This document shows, in pieces, positions 24,370 to 32,883 of a stretch of DNA of 64,000 bases. Made by a program: the position numbers and the translations under genes. Source of the stretch: Piscibacillus salipiscarius JCM 13188. Lineage in GTDB: Bacteria > Bacillota > Bacilli > Bacillales > Alkalibacillaceae. Position 1 is the first letter of the stretch; every line of letters starts with the position of its first letter. Below the pieces are notes generated by a model that had not been told where the DNA came from, did not search any database, and saw nothing but the letters and a program-made list of their open reading frames with translations. The DNA lies in the NCBI RefSeq assembly GCF_001311865.1, contig NZ_BBCD01000001.1, positions 207,006 to 271,005 of the forward strand, read 5' to 3'.

Positions 24370-24398
24370 ATTATATGGAAAAATGCGAATTTCGTCAA
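24370..24398 (-). promoter_or_regulatory. Sigma-A promoter of the ileS T-box leader
   Basis: On the minus strand TTGACG (24398-24393), a 17-base spacer and a perfect TATAAT (24375-24370) precede Stem I. It begins only seven bases after the divIVA stop codon. Confidence 0.88.
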
Positions 24399-24404
24399 GA
24401 AAAA

Positions 24405-24920
24405 TTATTCAGAAGTAGAATATTCACCAATGTGATGATCATCTTCTTCATTAGTTTCGACTTGGAATAGATCTTCCCAGTCATCATTATCTATTATATC
24501 TAATTGCGCTTCAACTAGCATTTTTAATCTCGTACGGAATACTTTAGCTTGCTTTTTTAGCTCTTCGATTTCCATTGCTACCGTTCTAGATTTTGCTAAC
24601 GCTTCGTTTACAATTCGATCTGCGTTTTTCTCTGCTTCCTTAATAATTAACTTTGCTTCTTTATTCGCGTTGTTCTTTACTTCATCTGCTGTTTCTTGAG
24701 CAACTAAAATCGAACGATTTAACGTTTCTTCAATGTTATTAAAGTGACTGTTTTTATCTTCTAATTCTGCCACTCTATCTTCTAGAGACTTCTTATCACG
24801 AATTACTTTCTCAAAGTCTTTAATAACTTGATCGAGAAATTCATTTACCTCATCTTCATCATAACCGCGAAAACCTCTAGTAAATTCTTTATTATGAATA
24901 TCTAATGGCGTTAGTCCCAT
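24405..24920 (-). CDS. divIVA: Cell-pole and septum protein DivIVA
   Basis: DivIVA binds negatively curved membrane at septa and poles and recruits MinJ/MinCD in vegetative cells and chromosome-anchoring factors at sporulation. The N-terminal lipid-binding domain starts MGLTPLDIHNKEFTRGFRGY and includes DEDEVNEFLDQV; a long heptad-rich coiled coil follows (residues 30-140). The acidic tail (NEEDDHHIGEYSTSE) is typical. The start at 24920 has AAAGGGGG seven bases upstream. The frame is intact, 171 residues. It is the last gene before the ileS promoter. Confidence 0.96.
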   Translation of the reverse strand: MGLTPLDIHNKEFTRGFRGYDEDEVNEFLDQVIKDFEKVIRDKKSLEDRVAELEDKNSHFNNIEETLNRSILVAQETADEVKNNANKEAKLIIKEAEKNADRIVNEALAKSRTVAMEIEELKKQAKVFRTRLKMLVEAQLDIIDNDDWEDLFQVETNEEDDHHIGEYSTSE

Positions 24921-25001
24921 TATTTTGCCCCCTTTATTGTACTCATACGTCGCTAGATTACTGTTAATATTCGACAATAACTGTATAAATCCTTCATTTT
25001 T

Positions 25002-25774
25002 TTATTTTAATTTCGCAACTCGCATGATATATTTTTGTTTCTTTGTTTCCCCTAATATATCAATTACCTTACTTCTTCCTTTTTTCTTTAACGAAATAAG
25101 ATCACCAGGTTCTACATTAAATGAAGAATCATTAACAATGCGATAATTGACCTTAACTGCTTCTTTCTTTATAAAATCTTGAGCTTTTTGCCGGCTCATT
25201 TGATAAATTTCTTTTAAAACAACATCGAGCCTAGTAGATGAAACAGTTGTATCTTTCTCTTCCCACTCATGTTCAGGCTGCAAAATTTCATCAAATGATA
25301 TCTCAGACAGATTAATACTTGTGTTTTTTATTTTCGTTAACTGCATTTGAACAAATACGGCTATTTCCTTATCTAAAATTATTTGAAATGTACCATCATC
25401 AACAATTAAATCTCCAACCTTTTTCGTTGAATCCCCAAAGACATCAATGTTCCTAATACGTCCCGGTGACTTAGCGTGACAAATTTTTGATGATAAGATC
25501 CTTGTAACACCGTTAATTGATATAATCGATCATTTATATCTTCGTAAAAAGGTGCAAGTATTGCTCGCTTACGCTCTGCCTGATCATATCCACCGAAAAA
25601 TGAAAGTTTAAGTTCATCATTTTTACCAATGATTGATTCAAAAATAGTTTGCTCTCTCGGGTCTAAAAAGTCTGTCACGACGATTTTGTACTGACGTTCA
25701 ACTTGCTCTTTCCAGTCTAATGCTTGATCGATAAATGCTTGTTCTTCTGCTCTAAAATGCTGGTATAAATCCAT
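25002..25774 (-). CDS. ylmH: S4-domain RNA-binding protein YlmH, frameshifted
   Basis: YlmH binds the ribosome through a C-terminal S4 domain and has been linked to ribosome-associated quality control in Bacillus. The N-terminal part (MDLYQHFRAEEQAFIDQALDW, FLDPREQ) and the S4 core (STRLDVVLKEIYQMSRQKAQDFI) are clear. An indel near 25425 separates them at GIQRK. The restored protein is about 258 residues. It lies between ylmG and divIVA, the standard position. Confidence 0.93.
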
Positions 25775-25795
25775 AACTATTCCTTCCTATAACGC

Positions 25796-26063
25796 TTAGA
25801 ATAATAAGCTATAGAATAAGACTCTTGCGCCTTCCTTGGCTAACTGCAATACGATTATCGCAACAATTGGTGAAATATCAATCATACCTAATGGTGGAAT
25901 GATTTTTCTAAATGGCTCTAAAAACGGTTCACAAATTTTTGGCTAAAAACTGACCAATTGAAGATTCTCTAGCACCTGGAAACCAAGACATTAAAATATA
26001 AGCAATTAATGCAAAGGAATAAATTTCTAGTCCTAATATAATGATATTAGCTAACGTTAACAT
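25796..26063 (-). CDS. ylmG: YggT-family membrane protein YlmG, frameshifted
   Basis: A small integral membrane protein of the YggT family, with two hydrophobic segments; homologues are associated with division-site or nucleoid organisation, but the mechanism is unknown. In the restored frame it starts [20 protein letters not shown], contains SWFPGARES and [16 protein letters not shown] (the family signature), and ends LFYSLLF, about 88 residues. An extra A in an A-run near 25942 breaks the frame. It sits between sepF and ylmH, 10 bases after the sepF stop. Confidence 0.9.
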
Positions 26064-26073
26064 AACTATTTAC

Positions 26074-26503
26074 CTACTTTCTATTAAATTGTTCATCTTC
26101 TTCAAACAATTGACTTATGGTTCCTGATATATTGACGTGTTCAGGTGTGCAAAGAAACGTCTGTTGACCTAACCTTTGAATATTACCGTTTAGTGCATAA
26201 ACAGTACCACTTAGGAAATCAACGACTCTTCGTCCAGTTTGCGAATCTAAGCGTTGCAGGTTCACAACAATAGATTGACGCTTTTTGAGATAATCTGCTA
26301 ACTCCTGAGTTTCATCGTAATCTTGAGGCTCACACAGAACCATCTTAGCATCCTGCTGGATTGATGTTAGACTTACAACGTTATCTTTAGATTTCGTTTC
26401 GGTTTGTTCAGTGTCCATCTGCTCTGATTGCCTGCGAACAGGTTCATCTACTTCTTCATACTCGTCAAATTCAAAAAAGATTTATTTTCTCTTTAAATCC
26501 CAT
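26074..26503 (-). CDS. sepF: Cell division protein SepF, frameshifted
   Basis: SepF forms rings that bundle FtsZ and tether it to the membrane through an N-terminal amphipathic helix. The start MGFKEK followed by an acidic FDEYEEVDEPV segment and the globular C-terminal domain (CEPQDYDETQELADYLKKRQ, VVNLQRLD, RRVVDFLSGTVYAL) match the family. An indel in the T-run near 26482 interrupts residues 7-12. The start at 26503 has a GGGGGG ribosome site. Length about 143 residues. Gene order ylmE-sepF-ylmG is conserved. Confidence 0.93.
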
Positions 26504-26514
26504 GGCTAGCCCCC

Positions 26515-27192
26515 CTATGTTGTCTCGTTGCCTACTAAACTTGAACCTATTCTAATATGAGTTGCACCTTCTTCAGCCGCAATCTCATAATCATTACTCA
26601 TTCCCATTGATAAATATGTACATGGTGCATAATCTAAATTTAAAGCCTGCACATGTTCTCGTAGTGCTCTCAATTTTCTAAAACAATTTCTAATGAGCTG
26701 CTCATCTTCTGTTAAAGGAGCCATGGTCATGAGTCCTACCACTTTAATATTTTCATACTCTTTTAATTGTTCTACAAATGATTCTACGTTCTCAGGATTT
26801 AAACCGTGTTTTGAATCTTCACCACTTGTATTAACTTGTACAAAACATGGCACAGTTCGGTCGCTTCTCTTATTAATTTCTTTTGCTAAAGAGCTGCGGT
26901 CTAAAGAATGAATATAATCAACATCCTGAATAATATTCTTAACCTTTCTAGATTGTAACGTGCCGATAAAATGCCAATTCACAGCATCTCCAATTGCCTC
27001 GTGTTTTTCGTTAAAACCCTCTACTCGATTCTCACCCAGTTCAGTTACCCCTGCATCAACAGCTTCCTTAGCTGTTTCTACAGTTACATATTTGGTAACT
27101 GCAATAACTTGTACGTCTTCTTCTCTATTGACTCGCCGACAAGCTTGTGAAATTCGATTTTTAATATGTTCAAAATTAGATTGAATTGACAT
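26515..27192 (-). CDS. ylmE: PLP-binding protein YlmE (YggS/PLPBP family)
   Basis: A single-domain, fold-type III pyridoxal-phosphate carrier that maintains PLP and amino-acid homeostasis; no catalytic reaction is firmly known. The PLP lysine lies in VIAVTKYV, and [18 protein letters not shown] and [12 protein letters not shown] are diagnostic. The frame is intact, 225 residues from ATG 27192 ([13 protein letters not shown]), chosen because GAGGGGA lies seven bases upstream. Its stop overlaps the ribosome site of sepF. Confidence 0.95.
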   Translation of the reverse strand: MSIQSNFEHIKNRISQACRRVNREEDVQVIAVTKYVTVETAKEAVDAGVTELGENRVEGFNEKHEAIGDAVNWHFIGTLQSRKVKNIIQDVDYIHSLDRSSLAKEINKRSDRTVPCFVQVNTSGEDSKHGLNPENVESFVEQLKEYENIKVVGLMTMAPLTEDEQLIRNCFRKLRALREHVQALNLDYAPCTYLSMGMSNDYEIAAEEGATHIRIGSSLVGNETT

Positions 27193-27221
27193 ATGCCATC
27201 CCCTCTTGTACATCTTGTAGT

Positions 27222-28013
27222 TTATTGTTTATAAAGATAAGCCATCATTCGTCCTGTTTTGCCTTGATCTCTTCTATGAGAGAATAACCATTCTTCATCA
27301 TTAAATGTACAATAGTTAGTAATATAAACTGAGGATTCATTAACCCCATTGTCGACTAAAAATAAAGTATTTAGTCGTTTTAAGTCTAATAAATAATGTC
27401 CTTCTCTGGTTGGCATTAGTACTTCCGAGTGAAATTTTTCCGGAACATGATCGGCAACACGCTGATCCACTTCGTAGTTGTTCTTGGATATACATGGTCC
27501 GATAACGACCTCGAGATTCTTGGAATCAATTCCTTTTTCATTAAATAAGTGAACCATTTTAGGTCCAATTTCGCTGACAGTCCCTTTCCATCCAGCATGA
27601 GCAATACCGATCCAATGGTCATCTTTTGACTTAAATAATAACGGAACACAGTCAGCATAAAAAGCAGTTAAAACCTGACCCACTTGGTTCGTTATCATAC
27701 CATCCGCATCAACCTCAGGATGATGATGGTTGTATTGATGTCCCCCAGATTCTTTTGATAAATCCATGATATTATTACTATGTACTTGGTTGACAGCTTT
27801 CCAACTACTTAAATCAGTATTAGCTTTCTGACTGAAAATTTCACGATTCTTTAAAACTGCTGTTTCTGAATCATTTACATGAATTCCTAAATTCATTGAT
27901 TGATATGGTGATTCACTCACGCCACCTTTTCGTGTTGAAAAACCAGCTTGTACTTTTGATTGATTCCAAGGTGTCACTTTTAAAACATCATCAACTAATT
28001 GTAATATTTCCAT
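27222..28013 (-). CDS. pgeF: Peptidoglycan editing factor PgeF / purine nucleoside phosphorylase-like (YlmD)
   Basis: A multicopper-oxidase-like (YfiH/LACC1) family protein. In Escherichia coli the homologue trims mis-incorporated L-serine from muropeptides, and other homologues have purine nucleoside phosphorylase or deaminase activity. The metal-ligand motifs are visible: [21 protein letters not shown] and [11 protein letters not shown]. The frame is intact, 263 residues from ATG 28013 with AAGGAG upstream. It precedes ylmE, 29 bases apart, as in Bacillus. Confidence 0.93.
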   Translation of the reverse strand: MEILQLVDDVLKVTPWNQSKVQAGFSTRKGGVSESPYQSMNLGIHVNDSETAVLKNREIFSQKANTDLSSWKAVNQVHSNNIMDLSKESGGHQYNHHHPEVDADGMITNQVGQVLTAFYADCVPLLFKSKDDHWIGIAHAGWKGTVSEIGPKMVHLFNEKGIDSKNLEVVIGPCISKNNYEVDQRVADHVPEKFHSEVLMPTREGHYLLDLKRLNTLFLVDNGVNESSVYITNYCTFNDEEWLFSHRRDQGKTGRMMAYLYKQ

Positions 28014-28070
28014 TATTAAACTCCGCTCCTTGTAATACCCCCATTTTATCATAGATTACAACATTTTTCT

Positions 28071-28323
28071 TCATTCAATTTGTCTATTCGCTTGGGGTAA
28101 ACGAACTAATATAACATCTTCTCCAATGGTATCAATATTGGACCAACGAATTAACAATTCTTCATCTTGACCAAAGAGCCCGAACATCTTACTACGAGTT
28201 GTTACAACAAGTGCTAAGACGACACCTACCGTCACATCTATTTCTAAATCATTGATATAACCAATTTTTTTGGCCATTTTCGACATTAATAATATCCTTT
28301 GTTTGAAGCTCAGTTAATAACAC
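28071..28323 (-). CDS. ylmC: YlmC/YmxH-family sporulation protein, frameshifted
   Basis: A small PRC-barrel-like protein of the YlmC/YmxH family, generally linked to sporulation, mechanism unknown. The restored sequence starts LLTELQTKDIINVENGQKIGY and continues INDLEIDVTVGVV, GLFGQDEELLIRWSNI and GEDVILVRLP. One extra A in an A-run near 28276 shifts the frame. GTG at 28323 is the likely start, with AAAGGGGTG upstream; about 83 residues. It lies between sigG and pgeF as in Bacillus subtilis, where ylmA additionally intervenes. Confidence 0.88.
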
Positions 28324-28361
28324 GAACATCACCCCTTTGTCATACATATATGAGTCTACAT

Positions 28362-28391
28362 AAAAATAGCCCCGAAAATCTCGGGACTACG
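28362..28391 (-). terminator. Rho-independent terminator of sigG
   Basis: On the minus strand a stem (GTCCCGA/TCGGGGC type) with a short ATTT-containing loop is followed by TATTTTTATG, directly after the sigG stop at 28399. Confidence 0.8.
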
Positions 28392-28398
28392 TAAAAAT

Positions 28399-29181
28399 CT
28401 AATTTTCTAATACATTTTTATTCATTTCTTTAATGGCTGATTTCTCTAACCTAGACACTTGTGCTTGAGAAATACCGATTTCCTCAGCTACTTCCATTTG
28501 AGTTTTCCCTTCAAAAAACCTTTGATTAATGATCAGCTTCTCTCTGTCATTTAACCCTTTTATGCCTTCACGAATTGCTAAATCATTAAGCCAAGAAGAG
28601 TCTTTTTGTTTATCATCCCTAAGCTGATCCAGTACGAAAATTGGATCACTCCCATCGTTATAAATCGGTTCAAATAACGATACCGGATCCTGAATGGCAT
28701 CTAATGCAAATACTACATCTTCCTGAGGCACGTCCATTTCCCGTGCAATTTCTTGAGTCGTTGGCTCTGTAGAAGTTTTACTCATTAACTGTTCTTTCAC
28801 CTGTAAAGCTTTATAAGCTATATCTCTTAATGACCTTGACACTCGAATTGGGTTATTATCTCTTAAATATCTTCTGATTTCTCCAATGATCATCGGAACT
28901 GCATAGGTTGAAAATTTAACATTTTGTCCAAGGTCAAAGTTATCAATGGATTTCATTAGTCCAATGCAACCAACTTGGAACAGGTCATCAACATTTTCTC
29001 CTCTGTGGTTAAATCGTTTAATGACGCTAAGTACTAATCTTAAGTTCCCATTTACTAATTCTTCTCTAGCTTCCATTTCTCCTGACTGCATTCTTCTAAA
29101 TAATTCTCGCATTTCTTCATTCGTTAAGACTGGTAACTTCGATGTATCTACACCGCATATTTCCACTTTATGTCTTGACAT
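28399..29181 (-). CDS. sigG: Late forespore sigma factor SigG
   Basis: Sigma-G directs late forespore transcription after engulfment. The start MSRHKVEICGVDTSKLPVL is nearly identical to the Bacillus protein. Region 2 (GNLRLVLSVIKRFNHRGENVDDLFQ, FSTYAVPMIIGEIRRYLRDN) and the region 4 helix-turn-helix (TQMEVAEEIGISQAQVSRLEKS) are complete. The frame is intact, 260 residues. A forespore-type promoter lies just upstream, so autogenous or sigma-F transcription separate from sigE is likely. Confidence 0.97.
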   Translation of the reverse strand: MSRHKVEICGVDTSKLPVLTNEEMRELFRRMQSGEMEAREELVNGNLRLVLSVIKRFNHRGENVDDLFQVGCIGLMKSIDNFDLGQNVKFSTYAVPMIIGEIRRYLRDNNPIRVSRSLRDIAYKALQVKEQLMSKTSTEPTTQEIAREMDVPQEDVVFALDAIQDPVSLFEPIYNDGSDPIFVLDQLRDDKQKDSSWLNDLAIREGIKGLNDREKLIINQRFFEGKTQMEVAEEIGISQAQVSRLEKSAIKEMNKNVLEN

Positions 29182-29217
29182 GTATGCCCCTCCCGTATGG
29201 AGATAATGTTCAGTTTA

Positions 29218-29246
29218 AAGTGTCTCCATAACGAAAGTTTTTATGC
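29218..29246 (-). promoter_or_regulatory. Forespore (sigma-F/sigma-G) promoter of sigG
   Basis: On the minus strand GCATA (29246-29242), a 14-base spacer and GGAGACACTT (29227-29218) fit the sigma-F/G consensus (GYATA and GGNNANAHTR) in all but the last base. It lies about 36 bases upstream of the sigG start, where sigma-F is known to drive this gene in Bacillus subtilis. Identified by consensus only. Confidence 0.7.
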
Positions 29247-29359
29247 GGCATGTATTATTTTCATAATTTTATATGTGGTTTATACAATTTAGACAAAATA
29301 CGGCAAATCCAGTCACAATCTATATTGATTAGTCTAAATCAAATAATTTTTTATAAACA

Positions 29360-29403
29360 AAAAATCCCGTCTGGATCTTGAACCTTTGTTCAAGACAACG
29401 GGA
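29360..29403 (-). terminator. Rho-independent terminator of sigE
   Basis: On the minus strand CCCGTTGTCTTGAAC and GTTCAAGATCCAGACGGG form a long stem with a four-base loop, followed by ATTTTTTG. It lies just after the inferred sigE stop (29411) and inside the apparent extended frame, supporting the shorter sigE. Confidence 0.88.
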
Positions 29404-29410
29404 AAGAAAA

Positions 29411-30129
29411 TTAAACCATCTTATTAAACTCTTTTTCAATCGACGAATAATCTTTTTCTCCAAGCGGGAAATATAAGACTGAGATATGCCCAGCTGTTCA
29501 GCTACGTCTTTTTGTGTTTGTTCTTGATGGCCACTTAATCCAAAACGCATCTCCATGATTTGTTTCTCTCTACCGTTCAACTTCGATAAAGCTGATTTTA
29601 ATAAATTTTTATCAACAGATAAGTCCAAATCCTTCGTAATGATATTTTCATCAGTACCCAGAACATCTGATAATAAAAGCTCATTGCCATCCCAATCCAC
29701 ATTTAAAGGTTCATCAAATGAAATTTCTGTCTTTCGTTTATTATTTCTTCGTAAATACATCAGAATTTCATTCTCAATACATCTCGAAGCGTAAGTTGCT
29801 AATTTAATGTTTTTCTCAGGGTTAAAAGTATTAACAGCTTTTATTAATCCTATAGAACCAATACTAATCAAATCTTCAATATGAATGCCCGTATTTTCAA
29901 ATTTCTTGGCAATGTAAACGACTAACCTTAAGTTATGTTCAATCAGTTTAGACTTCGCCGTATCATCCCCGTTAGCCACACGGTCAAGCATTTCTTTTTC
30001 ATCTTCTTTTGATAAAGGTGGAGGTAGAGCTTCACTGCCTCCGATATAATAGATTTCATCAGGTTTTCCTTTAAGTTTTAGGATAATTGTTAAGAAGAAA
30101 AATTTAATACGATACCATAAACGCTTCAT
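29411..30129 (-). CDS. sigE: Mother-cell sigma factor pro-SigE, 3' end frameshifted
   Basis: Sigma-E runs early mother-cell transcription and is made as an inactive membrane-associated precursor. The N-terminal pro-sequence ([20 protein letters not shown]) is visible, followed by region 2 ([41 protein letters not shown]) and region 4 ([23 protein letters not shown]). In the raw sequence the frame runs 27 codons too far. Restoring one A near 29438 gives RLKKEFNKMV and a stop at 29411, the family's normal end. The ATG overlaps the spoIIGA stop (TAATG). Confidence 0.95.
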
Positions 30130-31043
30130 TAGATTACTCCTTTCACATGTTGAACCTTAGTATTTTTCGACTGAAATAGCAGTGGATGAAGTAAACAATT
30201 ATATGACATGCTGTTAGAAAACTCTCCGAAGTGAATGCCTACATACACTCTTCTTGAAGAATGGATAAATTCTCGAACTCTTATGGAAATTTTTTTGCAC
30301 TTGAAAAACAGGAATATACCCCATATCCCCTCCTGCTTTTTGAGTGGTATATATTCAAATGGTGTTTCAAAATCAGGCTGATCGAATGGTTTTGTTTTCA
30401 ATTCATCTACCTTTTGTTTACCAAACCAGTTTTGTGCCGTTAGTTCATCAATCAGCATGATGGGTTTATTCGTAAGTGGGTGCGTTAATTGATTACCTGT
30501 ATCATAAAAACCTTTTAAATAGTAATTACGATGCTCATCTATATGTACCGCGACATCGTAAATCTGTTCATGTTGCAATTTAATAACGGATAATTTCTGT
30601 AATCGATCTTTGGTGAAATATACAAAGATTGGAAAGAAAATTAAAACAAATACCCAACTCACCATATTGCCGTAAGCTACATGACTTAACCAGGGCAAAT
30701 CAACTTGTTGTGATTGCAAGAAGTAATGTAATGCAAATAAGCCACCCCCTATTGAAAAATTAATAAAGTAAAAACTAAACATATAAATGACAAAGCGTCG
30801 AATCGAATCAAAAGGAAACGCTATCAGTATAATGCCAACTGAATAAACCAATTTAACTAATGGCCAATTAAGCCAGTCCAATCCCTGGACAAACGACAAG
30901 GGTACTATTAATGAAGCATATAAGCTAGCAAGAAAGATTCGTAATTGTGAAAATGGTTGCCTGACAGCCCATGCAACTACGAGCAAGACTAACCAATCAA
31001 ATATGAGATTGAGTATCCAAATTAAATCCAGGTAGATTTGCAT
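30129..31043 (-). CDS. spoIIGA: Pro-sigma-E processing aspartic protease SpoIIGA
   Basis: SpoIIGA is the septal membrane protease that removes the pro-sequence of sigma-E on a forespore signal (SpoIIR). The N-terminal half has five hydrophobic segments; the C-terminal half has the aspartic-protease motif [14 protein letters not shown]. The frame is open for 304 residues, but residues about 236-251 ([14 protein letters not shown]) do not look like the family, while the next frame reads [15 protein letters not shown], a proper protease strand. Two compensating A-run errors near 30335 and 30295 are the simplest explanation. It is co-transcribed with sigE. Confidence 0.93.
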   Translation of the reverse strand: MQIYLDLIWILNLIFDWLVLLVVAWAVRQPFSQLRIFLASLYASLIVPLSFVQGLDWLNWPLVKLVYSVGIILIAFPFDSIRRFVIYMFSFYFINFSIGGGLFALHYFLQSQQVDLPWLSHVAYGNMVSWVFVLIFFPIFVYFTKDRLQKLSVIKLQHEQIYDVAVHIDEHRNYYLKGFYDTGNQLTHPLTNKPIMLIDELTAQNWFGKQKVDELKTKPFDQPDFETPFEYIPLKKQEGIWGIFLFFKCKKISIRVREFIHSSRRVYVGIHFGEFSNSMSYNCLLHPLLFQSKNTKVQHVKGVI

Positions 31044-31122
31044 AGGCTTCTCCTAGTTAAATTAGTCATATTAATTTTGATTTAATCCATTCAATAATCT
31101 ATTTATTAAAAGTATAAAAAGA

Positions 31123-31152
31123 GAGCCGAAAATCATGTCAATTTTTCGGCTC
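31123..31152. other. Hairpin with a TTGACA-bearing loop upstream of spoIIGA
   Basis: The stem GAGCCGAAAA/TTTTCGGCTC with a ten-base loop is followed by T-rich sequence on both strands, so it works as a bidirectional terminator shape. On the minus strand the loop holds TTGACA and, 19 bases on, TATACT appears. In Bacillus subtilis the spoIIG promoter is known for an over-long spacer, so this may instead be the spoIIG promoter. I cannot decide between the two. Confidence 0.5.
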
Positions 31153-31368
31153 TTTTATCATCTAATTTTGAAAGCTTTTGTCTAATAAATTTGTTAACTA
31201 AATAAAGATATTTCAAGAAACTAAACCGCTGTATAATATCAACTGAAAATAAAGATCATTAATCTGCTAATTAGACGAATTTTACTCCTAATTCTTCTTT
31301 TCACGCCTGACTCTTTTAAGATCGTTACCTTCAAATTGATTGACCTTAGAACAACACACCTGAATACA

Positions 31369-31480
31369 TTTCGCTTTCCGCGGGTGGTTCCGAGCCCCTT
31401 CGAACTCAACTTTGTTCCGTTCTATGGATCTCGCTAGCCTCGCTTTTCCCGCTGGGAGTCTCGTGTACGTTACCTGCAAG
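31369..31480. repeat. Bacillaceae interspersed repeat element
   Basis: The segment starts CGCTTTCCGCGGGTGG and ends TCGCTTTTCCCGCTGGGAGTC followed by TCGTGTACG. These end sequences are hallmarks of a non-coding repeat scattered in Bacillaceae intergenic regions. It is markedly richer in G and C than its surroundings. The whole gap 31044-31683 holds only this element, the hairpin at 31123-31152 and the ftsZ terminator; the bpr gene present here in Bacillus subtilis is absent. Confidence 0.65.
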
Positions 31481-31563
31481 AGTGTAATAATTGACTTAAT
31501 TTACAGTCCCATGAAATATATAGTAATTGACAGTATCCCAGTAGATACCCAAGCCAAAAAAAG

Positions 31564-31606
31564 AGAGACACCAACGTGATAGTTGAAAATCACGTTTGGT
31601 GTCTCT
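31564..31606 (-). terminator. Strong rho-independent terminator of ftsZ
   Basis: On the minus strand AGAGACACCAAACGTGAT and ATCACGTTGGTGTCTCT pair around an eight-base loop and are followed by TTTTTTTGG. It lies about 78 bases downstream of the ftsZ stop. Confidence 0.9.
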
Positions 31607-31683
31607 GATTATTTTAGAGACTTTTGGATAACCTCTTAATTATTAAAGTTTTTCTATTCTTAGAATTAAGAAGGAGAGAAAAC

Positions 31684-32822
31684 TTATCGATCTCTATTTC
31701 TGTTTCTTAAGAATGTTGGAATATCTAACGTATCCTCTTCAAAAGATGGTCTGCGACTAGTTGGCTCCTGTCTTGGAGCTTGTTGTTGTTGCGACTGCCC
31801 ACCTAATGAAGAATTGCTCTGAACAGGTTTTGTTGATAAACTGGACCTTGATTATGGTCTTCTTTTTTCGTTTCATCAAAACCAGTTGCAATAACCGTTA
31901 CAACAATCTCATCTTTAAGATTCTCATTAATTACAGAACCAAAAATAACATTGACTTCTTGGTCCGCAGCTGAGGTCACAATTTCTGCAGCTTCTTGTAC
32001 TTCAAATAAGCTTAAGTTAGCTCCACCAGAAATGTTCATAAGAACGCCATGAGCTCCATCGATTGATGTTTCTAGTAGTGGAGAAGAAATTGCCTTTTTC
32101 GCTGCTTCGGTTGCGCGGTTCTCACCAGTGGCAATACCGATACCCATTAATGCGGAACCTTTATCTTCCATGATTGTTTTGACGTCTGCAAAGTCTACGT
32201 TAATTAGACCTGGTACTGCGATTAAGTCAGAAATACCTTGTACACCCTGACGTAATACATTATCCGCCTCGCGGAATGCTTCTAACATTGGCGTGTTTTT
32301 ATCAACAATTTCAAGTAGACGATCATTTGGAATGACAATTAATGTATCAACGCTTGCTTTAAGTGAATCAACACCTGTAGTCGCCTGTGTAGAACGTTTA
32401 CGACCTTCAAATAGGAATGGACGAGTAACGACTCCAACTGTTAATGCACCTAATTCCTTAGAAATTTGAGCTATAACTGGGGCAGCTCCTGTTCCTGTTC
32501 CACCACCCATACCAGCAGTTACGAATACCATGTCTGCACCCGCTAATGCTTCTTCAATTAATTCTTTACTTTCTTCAGCTGCTTTTTTACCCACTTCAGG
32601 ATTAGCTCCGGCACCCAAGCCTCTAGTTAACTTTTCACCAATTTGAAGCTTCGTATCAGCTTTTGATAGATTAAGAGCTTGAGCATCAGTGTTTACAGCG
32701 ATAAATTCAACACCTTGAACACCATGTTCAATCATACGGTTGACAGCGTTGCTTCCGCCACCACCGCAACCGATTACTTTTATTTTTGCTAATTGGTCAA
32801 CATTTGATTCGAAATCCAACAT
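31684..32822 (-). CDS. ftsZ: Cell division GTPase FtsZ, frameshifted
   Basis: FtsZ polymerises into the Z-ring. The tubulin signature [13 protein letters not shown], the [18 protein letters not shown] start, the T7 synergy loop region ([11 protein letters not shown]) and the C-terminal partner-binding peptide ([10 protein letters not shown]) are all present. An indel near 31835 breaks the frame after VYQQ in the unstructured linker; the restored linker is Gln/Pro/Ser-rich ([18 protein letters not shown]). Stop at 31684, about 380 residues. It follows ftsA by 62 bases. Confidence 0.96.
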
Positions 32823-32883
32823 CTTTTGTTCCTCCTATTGTTTCAAAATTACAGATCAGTGACTTATGAAGGAATCACTCATT

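Noticed and set aside
29329..29410. SigE C-terminal extension of 27 residues
   Set aside because: It passes straight through the terminator, and restoring one A gives the normal end KKEFNKMV.
31288..31479. A 63-codon minus-strand reading frame over the repeat at 31369-31480
   Set aside because: Its composition (Arg/Lys-rich) reflects the GC-rich repeat, there is no good ribosome site, and the same repeat gives spurious frames in other Bacillaceae.
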